NCBI RefSeq assembly: GCF_900239345.1
Contig: NZ_OESZ01000045.1
Span: forward strand, 62,001-126,000
Direction: 5' to 3'
Length of the DNA stretch: 64,000 bases
DNA from: Tenacibaculum dicentrarchi
GTDB taxonomy: Bacteria > Bacteroidota > Bacteroidia > Flavobacteriales > Flavobacteriaceae
A program made the translations under genes and the position numbers. Positions 28,173 to 36,010 of this stretch are shown here, piece after piece (position 1 is the stretch's first letter; every line of letters starts with the position of its first letter). The notes under the pieces were generated by a model that had not been told where the DNA came from, searched no databases, and saw only the letters and a list, made by a program, of their open reading frames with translations.

Positions 28173-28585
28173 ATTACTTTTTTTTATAGAGAACTATAAG
28201 TACTCTTTTAGTTTATAAGGGGATCTATTTTTTAAGTAATTTTTTAGATATAGGCTTTTATTTATTGATTATTAGATATTTACAAATATGTAAATTATTT
28301 ATTTAAATAACAACATTTTATTCGTTTTTATTAAAAAATGTTAATTTATCTTGTTTATTTTTAATAATTATCTATTTTTTTCATGTGGGTTAAATTTTTT
28401 TGATAAAAACTATACTAAAAAAACCGTGATAATGTTTAATACTAAAATAACAAATTAGATATAGAAAAAGAAAAAACTATATAAATTTAGAGTATAGTAA
28501 TTATTTATTGTATGTCAAAAAATAAATTCACTTGTAAAAATATAGCCTCGAAAAACGCTTCTTTTTCGACAATTTTATTAATTAG
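28173..28585. other. AT-rich intergenic region upstream of the sigma factor
   Basis: No gene seen. A 16-bp palindrome TTTACAAATATGTAAA lies at 28279-28294, about 110 bases upstream of the sigma-factor start, and could bind a dimeric regulator. No good -7 box or strong terminator was found here. Confidence 0.4.
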
Positions 28586-29887
28586 TTATTTTGATTCTTT
28601 TAAAAATTTAGATTTCCCTAAAATCCAATCAGATTCTCTTTTTGGAGAAAAAACATCAATATCTTCTGTTTTTTCTAATACAAAAAACTCATGAGATACA
28701 TTACCAGGAATTACAATAACATCGCCCGATTCTAGAATTCGTTCTTCTTTATTTATAATAATTTTCACTTTTCCTGAACGAATATAAGTCGTTTGTTGCT
28801 GAGGATGACTGTGTTTTGGTATATGTGCTCCTTTTTCTAAAGTATATATTGCTAACGTACCTTCATCTGAAGGAATAACTTTTCTTGATATTTTATTACC
28901 GAAACTTTCTTCTTTTATGTTCTTAAAATTTAATTCTTGTATAATATTTCTAGTTGGATAAATAGCGGCATATTTTCTTATAAAATATGTTGTTCTGTCT
29001 TTTTTTCCTTTAAATAAATCTGATATATAAGAATTTAAAAAATATACTTCACCATTAACTAAAGTAGCGGTAGTTGCAAAATTTAAATCTTTAGTATCTG
29101 ATGATTTTATATAAGCTGTACTAAAGTCATCATTACTAACCAACTTATGATATGCTTCAAAATTAGTATTTTGACCAACTAATAAACTTCCATCAGGTAA
29201 TAATAATAATCCATCTATTCCAATAATAGGGTTAGAAAGTGCTACTTCTTTAACTTCTTTAGACATTAAATCAACCTTAAATAATTTACCATCGCTATTT
29301 TTAGCTACCAATAAATAACCATTTGGATGAACTAGTATACCATTAAGATTAATTCCTTTTCCTAAAAACTTATCATTTTCAACAAAAACACTGGCTTTAC
29401 CTTTTGCTGTTACTTTATAAATTACTGGCGAAAAACTATCTGTTATATAAACATCTCCATTATCTGCAACACTTAAATCGTTTGCCCAATGATTTCCTTT
29501 ATATAAATTATGTAAATCAATTTTAGTTAATAATTTTTTAGTTTTTAAATTAAAAACTAATAATCTGGCTATTGTTTTAGGGCTTTTTTTATTTGATTTT
29601 TTTGCCAAACCAAGATCTCCAACAGCTACATATAATTTATCTCCTTTAATTTTTAATCCAACAGTAGAAAAGAAATTTTTATTACTGATAAACGTTTTAT
29701 AGTTCCCTTTTTTATCTACTATTCCAATATCTCCATTAGTTATAGAACTCACCAAAAAAGAATCCTCCTCAGCATAATAAGCTATTCCTTCGGGATAAAC
29801 ACCATTTGGGGTTTTAAAATTTATTTGATTTTGAGCTACCGTAATTTTAGCTATTAAAATGGCTATTACTAATATTAGTTGTTTCAT
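28586..29887 (-). CDS. SMP-30-like beta-propeller with C-terminal cupin
   Basis: A signal peptide (ending VAQ near residue 19) is followed by an SMP-30/gluconolactonase-like propeller (NGVYPEGIAYYAEEDSFLVSS, ANDLSVADNGDVYITDSFSPVIYKV, LNGILVHPNGYLLVAKN). A cupin domain ends the protein (residues about 345-425: LEKGAHIPKHSHPQQQTTYIRSGKVKI with metal-type His). The fusion of a secreted propeller and cupin is uncommon. It is the last gene of the operon begun at 31752; the acetolactate decarboxylase gene is 7 bases upstream. The substrate is probably a small hydroxy or keto compound, but that is inference. Confidence 0.72.
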   Translation of the reverse strand: MKQLILVIAILIAKITVAQNQINFKTPNGVYPEGIAYYAEEDSFLVSSITNGDIGIVDKKGNYKTFISNKNFFSTVGLKIKGDKLYVAVGDLGLAKKSNKKSPKTIARLLVFNLKTKKLLTKIDLHNLYKGNHWANDLSVADNGDVYITDSFSPVIYKVTAKGKASVFVENDKFLGKGINLNGILVHPNGYLLVAKNSDGKLFKVDLMSKEVKEVALSNPIIGIDGLLLLPDGSLLVGQNTNFEAYHKLVSNDDFSTAYIKSSDTKDLNFATTATLVNGEVYFLNSYISDLFKGKKDRTTYFIRKYAAIYPTRNIIQELNFKNIKEESFGNKISRKVIPSDEGTLAIYTLEKGAHIPKHSHPQQQTTYIRSGKVKIIINKEERILESGDVIVIPGNVSHEFFVLEKTEDIDVFSPKRESDWILGKSKFLKESK

Positions 29888-29894
29888 TTTTATA

Positions 29895-30695
29895 TTAATT
29901 ATAATTACTTTCTAATTTTATTTTATTTTGATTATCCCAAACCCTATTATATTCTTTGGTATCAGGAATTAATATTTCAATGCTTTCTTTTTCGTCAAAA
30001 AACAATTGTACTTCTTTAAACTCTGCTTCAATAATATGACCTGCTATATTTTTATTTGTCGAAATAAAATGAAAATGAAAAGGATGCAAATCAATATCAC
30101 TAAAAGTACTTGGATAATAAAAACCTACAATAGTACCTGTTATATTTTTAGAGGTATAAATAGGTCTTTTTTCTAGTATTTTAGCAATTGGTCGATAATC
30201 GTTATTTTCAATTTTTTCTGCACCACCTAATTTTATATAATTTAAAGATACCTCAGCTTTAATCGCATACATTTTATTTTTTGAAGGAAGAATCTTTACT
30301 ATTTGTTTTTTTAAATTCGATAAATTTGTTGCTACTATTTTTTGTTCAAAATCGGTATTAAAAAATGTAAGACTATTAAATGGTGTTTTTTTATACTTAT
30401 TCGCAATAACAACTTCGCCATTACTTTTAACACGATAAAATACACCATCTAACACTACCATTTCACCATCTAAATTATTATAAGTACCTAAACCAAAATC
30501 ACCTTTGTTTGTTAGTTGACTTATTGTTAAATCACCTTTATAAACTCCGTTTCTCATTGCATCTATGGTAGAATAATGTGTAATTTTATCTATGCTTTTC
30601 TGATGACTATGTACGGTACATTTTATCGTTTTTTTTTTATTTTGACAAGAATAAAAAAACAATATGTATATCAATAAAACTCCTGTTTTTCTCAT
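29895..30695 (-). CDS. Lipoprotein alpha-acetolactate decarboxylase
   Basis: Acetolactate decarboxylase converts 2-acetolactate to acetoin. The family pattern is visible: STIDAMRNGVYKGDLTISQL, GDFGLGTYNNLDGEMVVLDG, and the zinc-site region DLHPFHFHFISTNKNIAGHIIEAEF. The N terminus is a lipoprotein signal (LLIYILFFYSCQNKK), so the enzyme should be exported and lipid-anchored rather than cytoplasmic. No acetolactate synthase is adjacent. Neighbours are propeller proteins in the same operon. Confidence 0.85.
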   Translation of the reverse strand: MRKTGVLLIYILFFYSCQNKKKTIKCTVHSHQKSIDKITHYSTIDAMRNGVYKGDLTISQLTNKGDFGLGTYNNLDGEMVVLDGVFYRVKSNGEVVIANKYKKTPFNSLTFFNTDFEQKIVATNLSNLKKQIVKILPSKNKMYAIKAEVSLNYIKLGGAEKIENNDYRPIAKILEKRPIYTSKNITGTIVGFYYPSTFSDIDLHPFHFHFISTNKNIAGHIIEAEFKEVQLFFDEKESIEILIPDTKEYNRVWDNQNKIKLESNYN

Positions 30696-30705
30696 ATTTT
30701 TTTTA

Positions 30706-31752
30706 TTAATTACCTACAAATGCTTTTAAAATATAATAAGGAGCTTTACCATCATCAACACCTCCTGTAAATGCTGGAGTTTTATACAATTGATTAACTG
30801 CTATATATATCCATCCGTTATTATTAAGAGCTACATTATCTGGCCAATCAATTTTAGCATTTCTAACAACAGGCTTTAACTCACCTGTACTTGTTAATAC
30901 ATCAATACCTCCATGTTGAAGATTTGTCATATAATGATTTCCATTTTTAGCCGTGGCAACACCATCAGATATTGGCTTTGGTCCCACAACTTTTATTGCT
31001 TTCGATATTATTTTATCAGTTGCTTTATCTCTAAAAAGTTTTGCAGATACTTTATACCAAGTTGTTCCGTTCATAGCTCCGTAATAAAGCGTTTCTTTAT
31101 CAAAACTTAAAGTAATTGGATTAATAGCAACTCTGGCTGGTTTCCCTCCAAAATTTATAATTTTTTTATCAATAACCATATCTATATTTTCAGCTTGTAC
31201 CGTTATATCGCTAAACCTGCGGACTGTTTTATTTTTAATATTTAAAGCTATGATTCCTGGGTTAGCAATATCTGCTAAATACACCCATCCATTTTTTTTA
31301 TCAATAGCTAAATCTTGTATAAAACTTCCTTTTGGTGCTATTTTTTTAGAAAATTCATATTTATATACTTCTTTTCCTGTTGCTATATCAAATGCCCAAA
31401 GTCTTGTTTTCCCTAAGTTTAATCCCATATCAATAACCCACAACACATTGTCTTCGTCTATTTTAAGCCCTAAAGGCGTATCAAATAAATTCTGATTTGG
31501 TTTACCTGTATTATTTTGTAATTCTTTATTAGGAAAAACTTTATATGTTTTTTTTCCTGTTATTTCGACCAATTGAACTTGAGGATTTCCTAAAGGATGT
31601 ACTGTCATAAAAATTCTATCATTTTTATTAATAGCTACATTTCCTGGCCTAATATTTAATTCAGAGACTACCTCAACCTTTGTTTCACTTTGAGAATACA
31701 TTGTTTGTGTTGCAATAATGCTTAACACAAAATACATTAGTTTAATTTTCAT
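30706..31752 (-). CDS. Major royal jelly/Yellow-like beta-propeller protein, secreted
   Basis: A signal peptide ending TMYSQ (near residue 20) precedes a six-blade propeller of the royal-jelly/Yellow (L-dopachrome tautomerase-related) type: RIFMTVHPLGNPQVQLVEI, DNVLWVIDMGLNLGKTRLWAFDI, DGVATAKNGNHYMTN and WPDNVALNNNGWIYI. Bacterial members bind or convert small molecules but are poorly known. It is the first gene of the operon that includes the acetolactate decarboxylase. A Bacteroidota promoter and a paired AraC-type operator lie upstream. Confidence 0.82.
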   Translation of the reverse strand: MKIKLMYFVLSIIATQTMYSQSETKVEVVSELNIRPGNVAINKNDRIFMTVHPLGNPQVQLVEITGKKTYKVFPNKELQNNTGKPNQNLFDTPLGLKIDEDNVLWVIDMGLNLGKTRLWAFDIATGKEVYKYEFSKKIAPKGSFIQDLAIDKKNGWVYLADIANPGIIALNIKNKTVRRFSDITVQAENIDMVIDKKIINFGGKPARVAINPITLSFDKETLYYGAMNGTTWYKVSAKLFRDKATDKIISKAIKVVGPKPISDGVATAKNGNHYMTNLQHGGIDVLTSTGELKPVVRNAKIDWPDNVALNNNGWIYIAVNQLYKTPAFTGGVDDGKAPYYILKAFVGN

Positions 31753-31798
31753 TTTTAGTTATTTTATATAAAAAAATATTTTCATTTTATTATGATTA

Positions 31799-31806
31799 CA
31801 AAACTA
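31799..31806 (-). promoter_or_regulatory. Bacteroidota -7 box (TAGTTTTG) of the royal-jelly-like operon
   Basis: Perfect TAnnTTTG on the minus strand, with its distal end 47 bases from the start codon at 31752. The paired operator begins 23 bases upstream, the same spacing as at 33484-33491. Confidence 0.7.
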
Positions 31807-31828
31807 GTCTGATTACTTATTTATTTAC

Positions 31829-31864
31829 TTGAAGATAAATAGGTGATTCTTGTATAAAAAAAGG
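31829..31864. promoter_or_regulatory. Paired operator-like direct repeat, site 1
   Basis: Two 15-bp direct repeats, TTGAAGATAAATAGG (31829) and TTGTATAAAAAAAGG (31850), start exactly 21 bp apart (two helical turns), as expected for an AraC-family dimer. The set lies 77 bp upstream of the start codon and covers the -33 region. Confidence 0.6.
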
Positions 31865-31878
31865 TTTTAATCTAAAAA

Positions 31879-31912
31879 AAAAGGAAGCACTCTTAACAGA
31901 GCACTTCCTTTT
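31879..31912 (-). terminator. Terminator after the GNAT gene
   Basis: Stem AAGGAAG...CTTCCTT with an inner CTCT/AGAG pairing. On the minus strand a long run of T follows. It separates the two AraC-linked operons. Confidence 0.65.
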
Positions 31913-31938
31913 AAATAATGTGATAAATTTGTAAAAAA

Positions 31939-32388
31939 TTACATTTTTAATTCCATTTTAACATCTGCTGTTAGAAATTTATTATCAGTCAAAACGATTT
32001 CTTGAAACCCTAATTTTGTATATAACGAAAGAGCACTTACTAATTTACTATTACTATGTAAAACTAGTTTTAAAACTTTTTTATCTTTTGCTAATTGAAT
32101 TACATACTCCATTAATTTTTTACCAATACCTTTACCTTGATGTTCTTTACTTACACCTAGTTTTAATATTTCGTATTCTTTATCGTTTATTTTTTCTAGA
32201 CTAATAGTACCTATAGGAATATTATCTTGAAATGCTAAAAAAATATATCCTCCTTTATCTATTATTAACTCAGGATTATTGAGCATAATTTCATCAGATT
32301 CTTCTAATAAGTCATATTCTTTTAACCAAGAGTATGATAACTCTTTAAACTCTTCATAATGTTTCTCTGTATAATATTCTATTATCAT
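31939..32388 (-). CDS. GNAT-family N-acetyltransferase
   Basis: A 149-residue acetyl-CoA-dependent transferase. The acetyl-CoA loop is visible as LGVSKEHQGKGIGKKLMEYVIQLA (R/Q-x-x-G-x-G/A motif) and the C-terminal strand as LYTKLGFQEIVL. Substrate is unknown. It follows the propeller lipoprotein gene by 11 bases and is in the same operon. Confidence 0.9.
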   Translation of the reverse strand: MIIEYYTEKHYEEFKELSYSWLKEYDLLEESDEIMLNNPELIIDKGGYIFLAFQDNIPIGTISLEKINDKEYEILKLGVSKEHQGKGIGKKLMEYVIQLAKDKKVLKLVLHSNSKLVSALSLYTKLGFQEIVLTDNKFLTADVKMELKM

Positions 32389-32399
32389 TTTTATGCTAT

Positions 32400-33437
32400 T
32401 TATAGACTTTCAATATTAACAATTTTAAAATCATTATGAGTATATTCTTTTTGAAAAAATAAAGGTAAATTACTGTATAAAACAAAAGTTCCTTTATTTT
32501 TAACAGATACTACTGAAGTTGGAAACACTCCCAATTCTGTAGCATACTCTTTTTTACGTACAATTGATATAGCATCACTTGGACTTACCACATCTATTCT
32601 TGCTACAATAACTTTACTTTGTCCATTTATTACCATAACTAAATTTCCTTCATTATCTATTTCCAATCCATCAACTCCTTCTACATTGTTATAATTTAAA
32701 GCTAAAGTTGTTGGCTTACCATTTACATTTCTAATTGAATAAATTTTTCCTGCATTAGTTCTTGATACAATTAATTGTTTTGTTTTTGAATGATATACAA
32801 TTCCATTTAAACCAAAACCATCTATTACATTATCATTAGGTATTTTAGCATATATACTAGCCTTTAAATCCTTATCTATTTTATAAATAGACATAGTTCC
32901 TATTGAATTTGTTATAAAAATATTACCATCATCATCTACTGCTATATCGTTAGGAAAAGCAGAAATAGATTTAAACCAACCACCTATATCTAATCTATAA
33001 TTAATTACCTTTTGTTGTTTTCCTGTTTTTAAATTATAGATTATAATTCTATTCCAATCGCCTTTATAATTTGGAGTTGTTTTGATAGCTCCTTCAATAT
33101 CTGTGGTTGCAACTATTAATCTATTTCTTTTTTCATCGGTAAAAACACCTGTTACGGCGTGTAAGTCTCTATCATCACCTTTAATAAAAACTTTATACTC
33201 TCCTGTTTGAGGGTTTACTTTACCTATTTCTCCTTTTCTAAACGAACCTACTATAAACTGACCGCTAGTTTCATCAAAATCAAAACTTTCAGGAAACAAA
33301 CCTTCTTCTTTAATACTAACAACATCAGGAAAATCACTTTCTATTGTCTTTATATCTAATTCTTCATTTTTACTACAAGCTGTAAAATATACTAATGCTG
33401 TTAATAATAAAATTTTTGTTAGAAATACTTTTCTCAT
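32400..33437 (-). CDS. SMP-30/gluconolactonase-like lipoprotein
   Basis: The lipoprotein signal LTALVYFTACSKNEE is followed by an SMP-30-like propeller: LFPESFDFDETSGQFIVGSFRKGEIGKV, FPNDIAVDDDGNIFITNSIG, DGFGLNGIVYHSKTKQLIVSR, GVDGLEIDNEGNLVMV. It resembles the propeller of the protein at 28586. Length is 345 residues. A paired operator and -7 box upstream match those of the 31752 operon in sequence and spacing. Confidence 0.8.
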   Translation of the reverse strand: MRKVFLTKILLLTALVYFTACSKNEELDIKTIESDFPDVVSIKEEGLFPESFDFDETSGQFIVGSFRKGEIGKVNPQTGEYKVFIKGDDRDLHAVTGVFTDEKRNRLIVATTDIEGAIKTTPNYKGDWNRIIIYNLKTGKQQKVINYRLDIGGWFKSISAFPNDIAVDDDGNIFITNSIGTMSIYKIDKDLKASIYAKIPNDNVIDGFGLNGIVYHSKTKQLIVSRTNAGKIYSIRNVNGKPTTLALNYNNVEGVDGLEIDNEGNLVMVINGQSKVIVARIDVVSPSDAISIVRKKEYATELGVFPTSVVSVKNKGTFVLYSNLPLFFQKEYTHNDFKIVNIESL

Positions 33438-33483
33438 TTTTATATGTATTTAATTTATGTTATCTATAATATATATAGTGATG

Positions 33484-33491
33484 CAAAAATA
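33484..33491 (-). promoter_or_regulatory. Bacteroidota -7 box (TATTTTTG) of the SMP-30-like operon
   Basis: Perfect TAnnTTTG on the minus strand. The distance to the start codon (47 bases) and to the operator (23 bases) equals that at 31799-31806. Confidence 0.7.
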
Positions 33492-33513
33492 TAAACTACA
33501 CCTACTTTTTTTC

Positions 33514-33550
33514 ATGTATAAAAAAAGGGGGTTTATGTACAAAAAAAGGG
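33514..33550. promoter_or_regulatory. Paired operator-like direct repeat, site 2
   Basis: ATGTATAAAAAAAGG (33514) and ATGTACAAAAAAAGG (33535) are spaced 21 bp and lie 77 bp upstream of the start at 33437. The region is divergent, so the site could also influence the AraC gene at 33632. Confidence 0.65.
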
Positions 33551-33598
33551 TTTTTTTACTATTTTAAAAGAATTTTATTAATTAACTTATAAATCAAT

Positions 33599-33606
33599 TA
33601 TATTTG
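33599..33606 (+). promoter_or_regulatory. Bacteroidota -7 box (TATATTTG) for the AraC gene
   Basis: Perfect TAnnTTTG match 26 bases before the AraC-family ATG. Confidence 0.6.
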
Positions 33607-33631
33607 ACTTGTAAACTATAAAACAGATTTT

Positions 33632-34486
33632 ATGAATAATAATATTTTTTATGAAAAAGTTAAACTTCAAGAATGGAAAAGAAGAAACAGTAATAATTTT
33701 TTTGAATTAGTTTATATCGAAGAAGGAAAAGGAAAACAATGTATAAATTATAATTATTATCCATATAAAAAAGGAAATATTTTTTTACTCCCACCACTTA
33801 AATGTCATTCTTTTATTATAGAAGAACCAACTAATTTTGTTTTTTTACGTTTTACTCAATCATTTTTTAAACAACAAAATTCTAAGTCTTCAAATTTTGA
33901 AAATTGGTACAAAGAAGCTTCTTTTATACTAACTAATTATAATCAAAAACCTGGTAATATAATTAAAAACACTCATGATAAAAAGCATATTATTGAATTA
34001 ATAAATATTGTTTCTCACGAATTTAAAAATAATACGCCTTCTTCTGAAGAAATTATCCGAATTATTATGGTTAGTACACTACATATAGTTATGCGAAACG
34101 TAAAAATAGTTAATAGAGATTTAATTGGCACTATTAATAAAGATTCAAAATTAATTGAAATAATCAATCATATTCAAGAAAACATTTCTAACCCAGCACT
34201 TTTAAAAACAGAAATTATTGCTAAAAAATTTCATATATCACCCAATTACATTAGTGAGTTTTTTAAAAAATTATCAGGAAATACCTTGAAAGACTATATT
34301 ATAAAATCTAGACTAAAACTTGTTGAAGTACGACTATTAAATTCTGATTTTAATATAAATCAAATAGCTGATGAACTTGGTTTTTCAGATGCTAGTCACT
34401 TAACTAGAACTTTTAAAAAACATACTGGTTTAACTATTTCTGAATTTAAAACCAAAGGAAATTATTGTCTTTTAAAAGTCGTTTAA
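33632..34486 (+). CDS. AraC-family transcriptional regulator
   Basis: The N-terminal half is a cupin-type sensing domain (ELVYIEEGKGKQCINY, GNIFLLPPLKCHSF). The C-terminal half carries two helix-turn-helix motifs (TEIIAKKFHISPNYISEFFKKLSGNTLKDYI and NINQIADELGFSDASHLTRTFKKHTGLTISEF). Length of 284 residues is typical. It is divergent from the SMP-30-like operon; the paired repeats at 33514 and 31829 are likely binding sites. Its 3' end overlaps the convergent glycosidase gene by 4 bases. Confidence 0.92.
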   Translation: MNNNIFYEKVKLQEWKRRNSNNFFELVYIEEGKGKQCINYNYYPYKKGNIFLLPPLKCHSFIIEEPTNFVFLRFTQSFFKQQNSKSSNFENWYKEASFILTNYNQKPGNIIKNTHDKKHIIELINIVSHEFKNNTPSSEEIIRIIMVSTLHIVMRNVKIVNRDLIGTINKDSKLIEIINHIQENISNPALLKTEIIAKKFHISPNYISEFFKKLSGNTLKDYIIKSRLKLVEVRLLNSDFNINQIADELGFSDASHLTRTFKKHTGLTISEFKTKGNYCLLKVV

Positions 34487-35715
34487 AAAACTTTTTCAAA
34501 CTCTTTTTCAAAAACCTTCCACAATGTATTATTTATTTCTTTTTTATATATGTTATCATAATTTAGATGTAAGTTATCTGAATCTTGATAATCCCAATAT
34601 TTATAAAAAACGTTCCCTGTACCTAGCTCATAATCCATAGCCTCCCAAACATCTTCTCTATAAGAATAAAAAGACCAATGCCATTTATTTTTATTAAAAA
34701 TAAAAATCAAATCACTTAAATATTCTTCAGCTCCATTAACACTTCTACTACAACCAAATTCTCCCACCCATACTCTATTTGATGAAATTTTATTTATTTT
34801 TTGCCATTCAATAATAGGATTAAAAAAATTATTTAAACCTTCTTTATTTAATTCAAAAATAGATTTTAATTCCTTTATATACATAGTACTTGGATAACTA
34901 AAGCTACCTTTATTGATTTTTTTAGTTGTAAAATCATATGGTTCATACATATGAAAAGAATAAATTATTTTATCATCTTTTAAAGGCTTTAAATATTCAA
35001 AAGCCCATGGAGTTGCATATAATCCTGATTCAATAATAATGGGAATATTTTGATCTACAGATCGAATAGCTTCCGTCATTTTTTCATTAAATAAATTAAG
35101 ATCCCCAGCTCCACCTTTTACATTTTCATACCATTTTGTAAATCCTTTATCCCAAAATGTATTCTTTTTATAAGCTAATTCAGGATAAGGCTCATTAATT
35201 AAATTATAACCTACTATAGCTGGATGGTCTTTTAAACGAAAAGCCAAATCTTTCCAAAATTTAGATGCTTGTTTTCTAAATTTAGAATCTTTCCATAACC
35301 TATAATCACGAATATTATTATTTGTCTGACTATATCTAGCTCCTGGAAGACTTAATGGAGTTAAAACAATTTTTATATTCTGCTCATTAGCATAATCTAA
35401 ATAATATTTTAATTTTTGAAAATCACTTTCTATAATACCTTTATAATCATCAGCACTTCCTAATAAAAAATCTCTCTGTTCTCCTTTCCATTTTTCATAG
35501 GTTAATCTTACAAATTTAATATTTGCTTGTTTTGCAGCATTAAACCATTCTTTTGTAGGAATTTTATTAAAATAATTTGCACCTTTTTTTTGCTTATTCC
35601 AATAAGAAATCAATTTATTATTTTCTTGTTTATCTAATTTTTGATTATTCGATTTTTTTTCTTTTGCACATGATAAGCATAATAATAAAGATAATAATTT
35701 TAGAGTTGATTTCAT
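34483..35715 (-). CDS. GH5-like (cellulase family) lipoprotein glycosidase
   Basis: A lipoprotein signal (LSLLLCLSCAKEKK) is followed by a TIM-barrel glycosidase. The acid/base Glu is in VGYNLINEPYPE and the nucleophile Glu is likely in RVWVGEFGCSRS. Other family segments are FVRLTYEKW and IYSFHMYEPYDF. The call is clan GH-A, most like GH5. The substrate is unknown. No SusC/SusD pair is adjacent, so this is not a standard polysaccharide-utilisation locus. Confidence 0.82.
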   Translation of the reverse strand: MKSTLKLLSLLLCLSCAKEKKSNNQKLDKQENNKLISYWNKQKKGANYFNKIPTKEWFNAAKQANIKFVRLTYEKWKGEQRDFLLGSADDYKGIIESDFQKLKYYLDYANEQNIKIVLTPLSLPGARYSQTNNNIRDYRLWKDSKFRKQASKFWKDLAFRLKDHPAIVGYNLINEPYPELAYKKNTFWDKGFTKWYENVKGGAGDLNLFNEKMTEAIRSVDQNIPIIIESGLYATPWAFEYLKPLKDDKIIYSFHMYEPYDFTTKKINKGSFSYPSTMYIKELKSIFELNKEGLNNFFNPIIEWQKINKISSNRVWVGEFGCSRSVNGAEEYLSDLIFIFNKNKWHWSFYSYREDVWEAMDYELGTGNVFYKYWDYQDSDNLHLNYDNIYKKEINNTLWKVFEKEFEKVF

Positions 35716-36010
35716 TTAAACACAAATTTTTAATTTAATAAATAAGAAAATTTTGTTTGTATAAAACTTTTCTTATTCGACTCAAAATTACATTAATTAA
35801 AATAAAAATATTCTTAATGTTTATTTTAAAAAAAATCAATAAAAGTAATCTTTATACAATAAGCAAATATGATTATTATTCTTTAAAAAATGGAGATTCA
35901 GAAAAAAACTGTATATCGATAATTAAAAATTATTCCACAGAACAATGTCTAAAACATTTGATGCTTATTTAATTGAGAAATCGTATTTTTATAGCTTATT
36001 TTTTAAGTAC

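Noticed and set aside
28512..28694. Plus-strand frame of 60 codons at the end of the propeller-cupin gene
   Set aside because: Mostly antisense to the cupin coding region, with atypical composition.
30706..31752. Naming the propeller protein as a true royal jelly protein or dopachrome tautomerase
   Set aside because: Only the fold family is supported; no substrate evidence exists in the sequence.
35757..35972. Plus-strand open frame of 71 codons before uvrA
   Set aside because: AT-rich, with no domain and no recognisable start signal; it overlaps the likely uvrA promoter region.
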